Source: Cinclus cinclus
Taxonomy: Eukaryota; Chordata; Aves; Passeriformes; Cinclidae
NCBI RefSeq assembly: GCF_963662255.1
Contig: NC_085046.1
Location: 139,391,762-139,455,761 of the forward strand
Direction of reading: 5' to 3'
Length of the DNA stretch: 64,000 nt
Shown here: positions 40,983 through 54,000 of the stretch, one piece after another
How positions within the stretch are numbered: the stretch's first letter is position 1
How the letters are laid out: the number at the start of each line of letters is the position of its first letter
The notes under the pieces: model-generated
The model's database searches: none
What the model was told of the DNA's origin: nothing
Seen by the model: only the letters and a program-made list of their open reading frames with translations
Translations under genes and position numbers: made by a program

Positions 40983-43076
40983 TGTCAATTGCCTGCTTTC
41001 TGTGGAAAGAAGCAGCTTTCTCTGCAATTCTCAAAACCATGATGGTTTTAAGGCGTCTGGTTTTGGGGTTTTTTTTTTTTTTTGTGTTAATATGGCTCAA
41101 AATGAGACTTTTACTGCTTTTGTAACTGAGGACCCAGAGAGGACAAAACACTGAACTGATCCACTGAAAGAAGAGTAAAAAGTTTTATGTCCAATGTAGT
41201 TCACTAGCTAAACCTGTGGAAAAAAGGACTGAATAGTGAGAGGGATGATCAAAGCTGGGAAAAAACTGGAGCAGAGAAGTTGCATCTTGCTTTAAAAAGA
41301 AAATATGTAGTGGTGACTATTATCAGAGTGCTCAAAACCTTCACCAAATAGTGAAAATGGTTTCCCTGCCCTGCAGGACAGATCCCACAGTGCAGCTGGG
41401 TTAAGGCACTTCTTTTCTGAGTGCTTTCAGATCTGGTAATGTCTTGGGCCTTGTAAAGTCTCTGTAAATTACAGCTACAACCAGCAGGAGCAATAGCCAG
41501 TGCCTACAGAGCAGCTTAGATGTGCTTAAAGTTGGGGAGTGTCCATTTCCTCAAGTCCAGCACCAATTTTGGACAAATTCTTGCAGAAGGTTTACTGTGG
41601 ATCATGAAATTAAGACTTGCCTTTACTTTGATCCTGGTTCAAAATCCATCTCCAAGTCGTTTTCTGGCTTTATCTAAATGGCATGATGCAAATTGTATTG
41701 CAGAAACACCTGAGCTCAAGTTGATCTACCTTGGCTTTGCCTGCTAGAGGCAGCTGTGGTTCTTAAGCAGTTAAAGCAGTTAAAACCAAGGTTTTAATAC
41801 TTGTATTTGGTATCTCTGAAGATCCCCTGCACTGCATTTTCCCCACACACCTTGAATTGTCAAGATTTCCTCTTCAGTGACCTGAGGAGCTCCTCACTGC
41901 TTCTACTTTGTCATCTCCGTCATCTCCACTTCTTTACAATGGTGTTCCAAGATCTCCTTAGTACCTAAAACAGGTAGGAATAAATCCTAGTGGTTAAGGG
42001 GGAAGAAAACACATTTTAATTACTCCAAACTATGGAGTTATAATAGGCAACTTGGAAGGAGGAGGGAAAAGGTCAACTGAGAGACATTGTCTATAGTAAG
42101 AAATTATTACCTAGTTATTTTAAAGTGATGGAAAGAGTCCACATTATATTAAATCAGAGAAATATCACTTCCACATTGTCTAACAAAACATGTAATTTTC
42201 TTTCCCCATGGCATCAGCTACAGGTTGCAGCACTATTTCTTGGAAACTGGAATAGCATAGGTATGAAAGGAAAGGTTTCTCTCCAAAACTTTTCAGGGTG
42301 TGACCTTTAGAATGTGTGGACAGTCCTCTCTGTGGACTGTAAAACCCCAAATCACAGGGTTTTCTACTCATGCAGGAAACTGATGAGGGTTTACACTATG
42401 GTATAAAATTGAAAAAAAATTAGAATTTTAACACAGACAAGTGCAACAGAAGCAGAACAACACAGAAGATTGCCTTCCTGAAAACTCCTACCCGGTGAGA
42501 CACTTCCTTCGCAAAAATATCTTCACAGACTCTATCCAGGTAAAACTCAGAGATCAATTAAAAGTGAAAAAAATCACATAAATGTTCTGCTGTGATGCAG
42601 TTTATTGCCTTTTTGAGAGCAGGGACAAGGGGAAGTCCTTGACTCTTTTTTCTCTGAACATAAAATCTTTTCTATTAGCAAGCACAAACTATAAATGTGT
42701 TTCTGTTCATACCACAGAGATTTGAGGGTGATTCATAGTTATTATTAGATGACTGTTTTTCCAAGTGGTTGAATTGACAGTAACCAGGTTAACTGTGAGT
42801 CTGTTAAAGTGGCTGTTACTGTGGCTGTGGCAGGCAGGTTTTTATTAAAAGATTTCTAAAACCTATACTAATTTTGCAAAGTACTATAGAAGGGGCACTG
42901 AAAACCAATAATTTTCTTAGCTTTTCATTGAAATTATCATTAAAATGCAGAAGATGAATAACCCCCTACCTTCAGGCTACAGAGTCTGGATTTTTGTCTG
43001 CCTTCATTTTCTTTAAATCTGAAAGTGATTCATCTCCTTGAATTTCTATTTGATTTAATTAGTTACAGGGTTGATG

Positions 43077-43177
43077 GTTGTGGTTTTCTGTTTGGATTTT
43101 TTAAAATTTTTTTTGCTGTTGTTGTTTGGTTGGTTTTGGTTTTGGTTTTTTTTTGGTTTGTTTTTTTTTTTTTTGGC
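43077..43177. repeat. T/G low-complexity tract
   Basis: About 100 bases dominated by T with GG or G spacers (TTGGTTTTGG units). It is similar in character to the tract at 19866-20036. Confidence 0.8.
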
Positions 43178-44434
43178 TGTTGATTCTGTTTTAGTAAACT
43201 GCTGTACATTTTTTTAAGTGTGCTTGAGAGAGTCTTGAGACCAAATTCAGACTCTCTAAGTGAGTGCTTTGCTCTGCATGTGCCCCCTGAGTGGGCAGCA
43301 GCAGCACAAATCTCTGTCAGGCACTGAAATATGTTCATGTTGTACATAACTGTTTGGAGATGTTTCTTAAACTGTCTAGGACACTCAAATGCAGAGACCA
43401 ATGTCTTCAGTGCACTGGCATCATTGACTAGAACTTCAATTTTGATATTAAAGATTTCCTATGAATTCTTAATATTTAAGATGCCAGTAATTTCTATAGT
43501 ACTTAAATTCTTATAAATGTTATATTCTTTATATTTAGGACCTCAGAATTCATTGTAAGTGTCCTGACTGGAGGGAGAGAAAGCCATTCTGGAGGCAGAA
43601 GGGTCTGCGTGGGGAAGGTTGTAACAGCACTTCCTGAAAACATTGCTGGTACCTGCTCATCTTGTTCAGGCATGAGATTCTTAAGGTATAAATGCTGATG
43701 GAAATCTTACTTGCTTGGCTGGAAATACCATTATCTGGGATAATAAATGTAATGAATAATTTTATAATTTGAAAATATCATGTTGAATCTGTAACTTCAT
43801 GTAACAGAGAGTTAAGAGATGTTGATACAGCATGGTTTAGACTCACCTCAAAATGATAATTTCTAGGGAAGGGGTCAAGAATTAAAGCATATGGTTCCTG
43901 GTCCATGTCACACACACTGTATTCTTGGAAATATTCAGGTGATTGCCCTAAAATTATATACATTTTAAAGGGGGTATCAGCTTGGTGAATCTTTCAGAAA
44001 GTAGCTGCTTGTTCTGCAGTTTTCAACACAGGGAATGAAGATTGCCTTTTTCCACCTCTCTGGATGTAAAACTACTTTAGGAGGTGCTCACATACCATTG
44101 TGGTAGAAATTGTGGGATTACAAAAACTGTAATTTCAGAAGACATCCTGGTTTATCAGCTGCATACATGCACAGATTCACCCAGATTATTTTGGCTTCTG
44201 ATGTGCCTGCAAACCCTGTCATTGTAACCCTGAATTTCTTTTGCTACTCTGTCTTGAGTTATGGAGAAAAATATTTTAAATATAAATTGCTTCCTGTAGT
44301 TTGTGCTGCTAATTTCAACTTACATTCTGCTTAAAAGAATCCCTAGAAAAAGTTGGTCAAACATCAGTGACAAACCCTACTCTATCAGGAGGACTTTACA
44401 TTACCTGCAGTGCTCTGTCATTCTATGGATAATA

Positions 44435-44626
44435 GAACATGGAAAGGCATTAGAATAGGTTGGCCAGGGAAGTAGTTGAGGTACCATCCCTGGAGGTGTT
44501 TAAAAGGTGTCTGGATCTGGTGCTGGGTGATGGTTTAGGGGTTACAGAGGTAGTGCTGAGTGAATGGTTGGATTGGGTTGTCTTGTAGATCTCTTCCAAC
44601 TTTGATGAATTTATGATTCCATGATG
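44435..44626 (+). mobile_element. CR1 LINE, short 3' end
   Basis: The CR1 passages 'gaataggttggccagggaag', 'ccatccctggaggtgtttaa' and 'tggttggattgggttgtctt' are present in order, ending with ATTTATGATTCCATGA at 44611-44626. Only the last 190 bases of the element remain. Confidence 0.85.
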
Positions 44627-47600
44627 AATAACTTATTTTTACAGGGCAATTGAACATGAATCTTAATTAATGTGAAAAGTTTTACCTGCAACTTTCATTT
44701 TCTATTTCCTTTGGGGTTTTTTTTATTTTTTTTTAATTTATTTTTAATAATATACTGTGGCCTATAAGGAAATTATATGTCTATTTAAGATGATCAAGAA
44801 TTCGGATCATAATCTGGCAAAGACAAAAAATTGCCATATTGAATGTAGAAGAAAAAAACAGGAAAACAACCCTTTTTAATTTTAATGTCTTCCAAAGGTT
44901 AGTTTTAGTATTACAGGGCTACGTAGAAGTGGATAAGCAGCATGAGCTGCCTGGGGCTGGTGGCTGGGTCCTTCCTCCTGTGTTCTGGTAAGGTCTGGTT
45001 TTCTGATACCAGAGAAGCAGCATTTTCCTATTTTGGCAGGAAACACATCAGCAATGCTTGGATTGTTAACATGTGCTACAATCACAGAAATTTTACATCA
45101 TCTTGAAACAGAGATAAGCCAGACACTGACACTGCCAGAAACCGACTCTGTGTTGAAGATCTTTTATTTCTTCTGTAACCTCATAGTTTATCCACATGAA
45201 CTCCTGGATTCCCGTGAACAACACCCTCAGCATCTTTGTATGGTCCATTGCCATTAACAGAGCTCAGAGTGGAAAAAATACAGAGCACTAATGAAATTAT
45301 TTCATCTTGTTTGATCAGTAAATACTATTATTTATTATTCCAATGATACTGTCCAAATACTGTGAAAAAATGTAGTTGATTTTTTTTACAAGGTTATGAT
45401 TTTGGACTACCCTAGAAATTATTCACAGATCAAAATTTGTTGCAATTTTCTTGTGTACTCATTATTTCTTCTTAATATGTGGGAAATAAGTATTTTACCA
45501 AAAGAGTTAAACCATTAACTAGAAAATGGATTTACTTCATGATACATTTTCATAGCTTACCTGAGACAAAATCTTTTTATTCTGATTTAGAAAGCATATA
45601 TTATTGAATAAGGCCATTGTTTCATCCTGTGACACTTACCAAGTAATCAGTAGTGCTAACTATAAATGAGGAAACATTATCCTGTGCTGCTCTACAGCCC
45701 AGCAATAATTTAGTTTCGGGAGAAAAGTCTTTGCCAGGCTTGGAGTTTAAATAATGCCATCTGAAGCTACTGAAAATATTTTCAGTGAATTAAAAGATGG
45801 TTTTACTGAGCCACTTAATTTAAGTCCTAAAGCAGAAGGTTTGTTAAACCTTGTAATGATCATTCTGGTTATCAAAACAGGTACTGGTCCCAATACATAA
45901 ATGCTTTATCTTTGCTTGGATCTCAACAAATAATCTCTCACACAAAAACCAGGTCAGAACATTTGTAGATTTTCATTAGCCTGGGGGGAAAAATAATAAC
46001 TTCTCAAGGAAGTTCATGTGTGGATATTCTCTTGGTTCTTCTAAAGCAAGTATAAAACCTCAACATTGAACACATGCCTAATACTTGCCATGCTCCCAGG
46101 GCTTATACATGTAACCCAATTACTTTCTGAAAAAGAGCTATCTAAAATAATGAAACTCATCCAGAGGAGGCTTATGATACTTGTAAGTGACTGGGTAAAG
46201 AGAACCATTTTTTTAATATTAACTGTTACATGAAATTCCAACCAATCCAGTTGAAAATTTGCTTACTGTATTTATGCATATGCAACACTGAATCCTCCTC
46301 TGAATCTGTGATAACAGAAATTGTGTCAGCACTTCTCTGATAACAGGCTGTGTGTGCATGGAAACTGTATGTGGAAAGGAGAAATCACACAGCATGACTG
46401 TTTAGTCAAAGCAAGTAAATGTGTCCAAGAGTAATTCAATTCCTAATGAAAATCTTTTCAGGCCTGGCTTGGCTGCCCCTTTGGCTGCAGCTCCCATTGC
46501 ATAGAGGTGTCTCCAATTTCTGGCACAGGATTTACTAATGATGGTTGGAGACTTTTGTATTTGGAAGATAGCTGAGATCAAAAGCTGAGTCTCAGCTCTG
46601 ATGAGCTCCAGGACTTCACAGACAGTGCTTTTAATGCACACACTTGTAAAGGATTTCAAGTGCTTTGCCTGCTCACTGCACTACTTTGCAGATGAGAGTA
46701 TTCCCACTTTTCCTGGCCAAATGCAGAGCACTGCCTTGATTTCAGAAATGCATACTTACTGCTTTTTCTGCCTCTCTGCAGTCTTCACTTGGAGAGGGAC
46801 TAAAACTGCATGATGGTTGGAGGAACCTGATTTTTTTATACTTTCCCCTCTGTCTCCCCCAGCCTGGGGGAGGCTCTCAGAGAGGGCTTGGAGAATGAGG
46901 TGATACAGGGCAGCACAAACTTGATGCTCTCAGGTCAGCCAAAGGCAGCAACCAACACAGAAGCAACTGGGAAGGGAATTTCTAAACACTTTGGCTTTTT
47001 GCACCCAAAAAAAAAATCTATCTGCTTTAAACACCCTAGTCTCACTCATATCTTCTCCTAAATTTCTTTTATGTTTAGAAACAAAATGCAAAGGCTAAGT
47101 AAAACCCCTGTTGCTGGCTCAGGTGTCAATTTCTTTAAATATTAGGTTACATCGTGTCTGCCCTTAAAGAAATCTGATTTGTACTCTGGTATTTTTCAGT
47201 CTGCCATAGGCATTAGAAGTAAAAGGCAGCCTAAATCTCAGAATGTAACCTGGAACCTTTTGGAAAAGGAAATTTGGATTTATTCCACTGGAATTAGGAC
47301 AAAAACAGATATTGAGATCAGTTGAAATGCAAAATCAGGCAAAGTCAGGGTGTGTTGAAAACAGTAGTTTGGGTTCAGACAAGTTTCTTATCATGAATTA
47401 TTCATGGGACTGGACCATTAAGAAGATTCTGATTCTTTTCTGTAAGACATGTAACTTTAGGGATGAAGTTACGGAGACTTTCAGTGCTTACAATTTCTAA
47501 CTGTCCCTCAGATGAATTTTTTCCTTTTTTTTTAAAGCCTAAGTTTCATTAAGGTTTTTTGATAATCTGGCGACTTTTAATGCTGTATAAATGGAATCTG

Positions 47601-50600
47601 AAGCATTTGTCAATGGTCTTTTACAGCAAGGTAAAATACATGGGTCATGAAGCAAAAAAATGGATAAATTCTAATTTTAATTGTATCCTAAAATTGTTTG
47701 AACTTTCTGGGCTAGGCTAAAATCAAAAATCTAGGGTGGGATCTGGCCTCAGTCTATAAGTTTGATATATGTCCTCCCTCTGGAAACTGGCAGACCATTC
47801 CTCCTCTGCTGGCTATAAGGACACACAGGCACTAACTTCAGACTTAACTTTCAAATATCTCAGAGAAGATTTCTGGTTAACTTACAGCAACAGACCTTGA
47901 AACCTTCAGGCAGTGTCTTTTTGACTTCCCAATTATGTTTTCTTCTGCAAACAAAGAAAAGTATATAGAAATATACATGGAAGAAAACATGTTCTGTCTA
48001 AAGACACGTTTCCTGTAACAGGCAATGCCAAATCTCCAAAAGAGCATTTGTAGATTAATGTGTCAATGGTAAAAACCTTAACTGGGGATTTGTATTCCTG
48101 GCCTCATAGGTAGGAAACCTCATATGACTGGTAACCAGGCATTGAAAACTTCATGCTGAAGGAAGGGAAGATGAACAGAATTGTAGTTTTGTGTTTGTTT
48201 AGCTTTTTGTTTGGTTGTTTGAATTTTATTTTTATCGGCTTTAAAAAAAAAAAGAGAAAAATAAAAAAGAACTGAACATGCATTAAAGACTTCCATGATG
48301 TCTTATATTGACTCTGGGCACTTACAAAATTTTGTCCTATATTTGAGAGAGACCTCTGCTGAAGGTGGTGCCTGATCCTCATGCATGTAAGCTCTATTTC
48401 CAGTCTTTTTCTAAGTGGAAAAGCAGTTCATCAGTGGTTAACTTTCTTATTTTCTTTGAAAAAGAGCAGATCTGCCAAATTAAACTGAGACCTGCTGAGA
48501 TAATCACATTGAACTGGAAGGGGCTGTACCCTTAAAACCTCTCCTGGAGCTAAAGGAACTGCTCTTGAGTGAGGTGGTGGCTGGCAATCAAAGTGGGGGA
48601 GCCCTTAGGGGACCAGGAAGGCCATTAATTTTAGAGCAATTGTGTGATGCCTAGATGGCCTGTAACTCACTCCTGCAGCACAAAACACACGTGCACGACA
48701 TTCCCTCATTACCTGCTGAGCTCTGGGCTGTTCAAAACACGAGCACAGTATCTCATCATATTGTGGCTATCCACAATCAATCAGCAGATCCCATCACTAA
48801 TTTTGAGACTGCTCATCCACCCTGTTTTATCATCAAGCATTGGTTCTGCATTGCCTCCTGGGGGAAGTTTTCATTTCTTTCTGTTCTAGACCTCTAGCTC
48901 TAGTACCTGCATTAAAGGATCATTTCACCAGGGGAAGATGTTTCTTTATAAGGTTTCTTTATAAGCTATTAGGAATTGACTTTATTTGAAGCTGTGAGAG
49001 GAATATGGAAAGTACAGATTGTGGATGCTGTCTGCAGTGATTCCCTTGTGGTGTTGAAGGGGTGATAAGAACAGATAAAAGTGGTCCAGAAACAATGAGC
49101 AATAAACTGGGAGGTGCCTTCAGAACTGGAGAGTGAACAGCTGCTCATTTGATTCTCTGCACTTGTATTTTTGTATCTTTTTCCTGTGCAGAAGAAAAAC
49201 AAGTTAACAGTGTAGGTCCTTCAAAATTATGAAAGGATCTGGAATAGACTTTTCTGCAAGTTCCAGGTGAACTGCCTTCTGCAGGGAATGATGTGGGGAC
49301 CAAATGGCCTCCTCCTCCTGTAGCTGTGAAGGGCCAAGGAACAAGTTTAATAGCTGAAATATGCTCCCTCAGTTGGCAGAAATAGGGGGCAAGATATGAT
49401 AAAAGGAAACTTCTAACCAAACTCAAAACCAACCAGAATGTGAGTGTATTTGTGTTCAGTTCTTCAGATGTTCTTCTGGAAAAATCCTGCAAGACTCCTG
49501 CAAAACCAACAGAATTGACAGATTAAATCCGAGTTCTCTCCACTCCTGACATTTCATGAATGCCCAAGGGAGGAGAAGATCTGTCCTGGCCACCGTTCTG
49601 GCAGAGTCAGGCACTGCCTGGCAGGATCTCTCCATCCTGTGGACACTGAGGGACACTGAGGGACACTGCACTGAGGGACCCTGCACAGAGGGACAGCCTG
49701 CACCCCTTCCCCTCCTCTGGGATTTTCTCCTGTGCCACCTCAGGGCATCCCCAGGCCAGCTGCAGCACAGAAACCACCAGTGCACTCCATTTTAATCTCT
49801 ACAATGTGCAAATTCTTTTGAAGGTTTGTGCTTGGCAGGATGTCACTCAACACCACGGTTGCAGCACATGGTTCTGCTCCTGTTTCCTTACAGCACAAGA
49901 CAGCACTGCCAGCATTTGGATCTTTGCTGTCCTTTTGTACCTTCCCTTTTGATCATACTGGTCATTAGTCTGTACTTGTTGAGATTTTCAACATTTGTCA
50001 CTAACTGCAGTGGCATAATGATATAATTGTTTGCCAGATCTCTTTTGTTTTCACTCAAAATTATATTCATTTAACCACAGCTTCTCTCAATTTCTTTTCA
50101 GCAAAATCCCTCTGTTTAGACTTGGGCCCAAACTATATTATTCTGGAAAGCATTGAAGAAATGGTCCTGGCTGCCTCCTTTTGACAAAGGATAATTGGAA
50201 AAGATATGATTTCTTACTTTACTGAAAGGTATCCAACTCTTTGTAAGAATTCCTTTTGATTTTGATGAACATTGAAGAATTTTTGTTCAACTTCATTCAT
50301 ATCCAGTCACTGCTATTGTTTGTATTAGATACCCATTTGGAGAGCTCCAAAAGTGGTCTTGGTGAGGAATAGCATTTTTAAAATATAAATTAACTTAATT
50401 ATTTTAGTTACAAGAGAATGTTTAAAACATATTGTAGTTTTCAAAATTTTTTTTCTTCCTTTTTTGTCTTCCAGTTTTTCCTTTTTGGGACAAAAAAAAA
50501 AGGGTTCTTATAAGTTCTACAATTTTCTCAATTTTACTATACGAGAAGAAAACTTAAGGAGGGTTAGGAATTTTTACTTAATATAGAAAGATTTTTCTTG

Positions 50601-53600
50601 ACAAATCAAATTCTAATTTGACTTCAGAACTTGTAGAAACCTTAACCAAATTCCCATATAAAGTGTTTGGATCAGATTTTAAAATTTCCCCCAAGAACAT
50701 ATCTTTAATACATCAATACTCAGGTTTCAAGAAACATAACATCATTTTGCCTACCTCGGTTCAAAACAGAAAGTTTTGAAAATATTGGAAGCATGTAAAA
50801 TATGCTTTCCAAAATGACACAGAACTGGAAAAGCTTCTCATTCTTTACTCAGAGAATTTTTTTTTTTATTTAGTGCACAACAAATTTGGTTCCCATTAAC
50901 ATAAATCTGTACCTGTGTGAGGAAGCAACATAAATGTTCCAAAACAAATAAGCAGAATTAAAGGGTGATTTGAACAATAGCTAAAAAGACAGCTGAAACC
51001 ATATAAAACAAATCTGTTTTTTATCTCCTGTAAATCTCTCATCCTTGCCATACATCATTGGCTATTATCATGACTTACCACCCTGTGTCCTTTTTGGATT
51101 GTGAACTATGTAGAACTGGAGCCTGTCTTTAAAATTTTGCAGGCTGACACAGATATCAGTAATTCTGTATAAATATGGCCATATGATTATGGCTGCTTCT
51201 ATGCTCACAGTTGCTATGGGTGGTAGTCTCTGGCTTCTGTGTCTACCATGTAGAAGCAGCATCACACAGACTTTAGAAACAGCATCCAACAAACACCAAC
51301 AGCTGAGGAAAGCATTTCTCATTCACCTGTCAGTTCTGATCTTGCCAGCTGGACAAATCCAGTTCCACCCAGCAGAGAAATCTGTACTCTGAGAGCAGTT
51401 ATGAAATTTTACGATAAGAAAGTATGCTTATAAATTGTAATTCATATGTATGTATGATAGCAAGTACTTTGACTGAAATTGCAAAATGGGCAATTTCAGG
51501 TCAAGAAGGAGAAAGCCAGTGGTGCTAAATACATGAAACTGGACTGTGAGGCTTGGGAATGTGACCTAATAAAGGAATAATAAACCAGACAGACAGATAA
51601 GAAGTGCTTTTTTCTCAGAGCTCTGCAACTCACACAACTTAATCTTTGTAAGGGAGGGAAGGATTGCAAATGCTGCCTAATATTTTTCTGAAGCTCATGT
51701 CCTCTGCAAAAAAACACCCTAGTAACCATGCTGAAATGATTAGAGTGATTGTACCATGAAATGGCTTGGATTTGCTCATCTGGCTTCAAGTTCAGAGGAA
51801 TGACCAACAAGCTGACTTATGTTCTTAACAGTGTAGACCCAGAAGGGTTCAAGCAGATGTTGCAGGCTTACTCCAGGCAAATACATGAAGTTTTGTGGTT
51901 TCTCTTAAGTGTTTGCTAATATCTACCACATTGCAAAGTCAAATGTCCTTTCTCAACAGAGCTGACCTATTCATAATACAATACAGATGATTTAATCTGT
52001 GGTTAGGACTTTCCATTTCTACTAGAGCTGTATAAAGTCTGAACTGCTCAAACTTACGTTATACTGACATACATTAAAAAAAAAATCCCTGTCACTCCCA
52101 AAATCTGAACCCATGCCAGTTCACATATCTGCAGCTGGTTATGTAGTGATGCTATGACCCAGTGCATGTCCATCTGCTACTGTGACACTGCTGCTTCAAG
52201 TCAATAACTGAATTAAATGGGAGATTTTTCATGGAAGTTTTTGATGCATTTAGAAGAAAGTATCTTTTCAGAACTAGAAGCACCAGGATTTCAAATGATT
52301 CTGTTGTTTGCATCAAATGTTAATCCACTCTCGTCTCTTATTTGGGACTCATATGAAAAATAAATGCTAACTTTTAATATTGAAAATATTATTTGCAATA
52401 AATTACCAGGTAAGTAGTTTTAATATGATCATTCTTTCAAAGTTGATTTAAATTCTCTTTTCAGTCCTGACCGTGTTGTAATTCTGAAGAGATTTTTGTT
52501 GTTTTATTTTATTTTGGTTTGTTCCCAGAAAAGGGGTTTATTCAAAAACGTGACATTCCTGAAGAACAAAAAGGAATCTCTTTTGATATTAGTGAGTGGT
52601 TTTGGACAAAAGCATTGGGTGATTGAAGATTTAGAAAATCCCAAACAATTTTTTTTGACATCTTTAAACAAAGACATTTATTAGATTTTGCTTGAAAAAC
52701 TGGTTTTGATAATACATGAAGACAGAAGACAGAGATTTGAGTTGCACAAGCAATACATTTTGTGTTTGAAGAAATACCTCTGCTGACAAAAAAATGTATT
52801 CTGAGTTTCTGTTGGTTTAGCAAAATAAACAATGGGTTTTGGTTGACTGAAGATTATTTTCTTTTTAGTTTTTCAGTTTGGGCAGCACATAAAAAAAAAA
52901 AAATCATTCATTTCCTACATAGCACTGCTCCTGAGTAATTCCCAGAACAAAACAAAGTTTATATCTTGGTTGAAACACTGGCCACTTTGAAATCAATGGC
53001 AGAATTCCTACTGATTTCATTGGGGTCAGGCTTTTACCTTCATCTTTAACTAACAGCTCAGTTTTCCTTCATTATAGATTGCAGAAGTGAAGGAGATTTC
53101 TTTATGTTCAAGTCACTGCTGGTGAATCTGTCCCAAGAGAAACATGCTATATACACTTCTCATTTCTGTCCTAAAAGAGCACTGGAAAAAGCACATTTCA
53201 CCAACTTTTATAACATATACGGGCATTTTTGAAAGTATCTTAATGTCTTTGTCTATAGAAAACCCTGTTTAAGAAGTTAATAATTTTTGACAAGCACTTC
53301 CCTTGTGTCTGGATTTTGAAAGGAAAACCTAGAGCATAAAATGGCCTTGTTCTAGTCATGCAGTGGATTGAAACCAGCAGAAGCTGATAGCAAACAGTTT
53401 TTCTCAAATGTAATTTTGGTTTGCTTTCCCGTGGATTTCTACTTTGCCTTCTGCTGCAAGCTGGCAGCACTATTTAAAGAGACAGGAAAACAATCAAACT
53501 CAGAAATCTCCTTTAAATACTAATTTCTTTTTGTAAGCTGTCCTTTCTCTCTGATATTCAAAAGTATGGGACAAAAGTTGTCTTTAAAAAAAGCTTTCAG

Positions 53601-54000
53601 AGATCTTTCTTTAGAGCATGGAGCAAAACAGAGGGTCCCCAAAGTGGGAGTCTGCACCCTGGAATGTCAGAGTAGCTTCTCCCTGTTTCAGGGCAGCCCA
53701 GCCTCATGTACCTCTAGTACCTTCTGTTTATTGAGTCAGTGGTGAGTCATAGGAAAAATGCACTTTTCACCCCTGGATGAGAATAAAACAGCATTAATTG
53801 GATCACAGTTATATTTTTGTGCAGCTCTATGGCTGTGGCCTATCTGAAAGTTTTTGAAAATTCAGCTATTTTTATAACAGAGTTGGAGATGCAATGACTT
53901 TTGTAGGTCTAGCAAGTCACCGTGTACATCAAGCCACAGTAGCTGAGCACATGCTCCTTGTTATTGAAACTTGACTATGTAGTGAGACCTTGAGAGCCTA
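44627..54000. other. No gene seen; long desert
   Basis: More than 9 kb without a supported gene, RNA or young repeat. A small minisatellite lies at 49638-49696. The segment at 48560-48880 is less AT-rich and evenly composed and might be conserved noncoding DNA. Poly-A/T runs occur at 48241-48252, 50493-50502, 50858-50868 and 52890-52903. Confidence 0.4.
49638..49696. repeat. Minisatellite, GGGACACTGA-type
   Basis: About five imperfect units of GGACACTGAG or CACTGCACTGAG in tandem. It lies in a GC-richer patch (49560-49780). Confidence 0.8.

Larger units (their letters stand above)
39627..44434. other. No gene seen; simple repeats only
   Basis: There is no supported gene in 4.8 kb. It holds an ATT repeat at 40967-40982, a poly-T run at about 41068-41083 and a T/G-rich tract at 43077-43177. 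Open frames are below 120 codons and without motifs. Confidence 0.4.
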
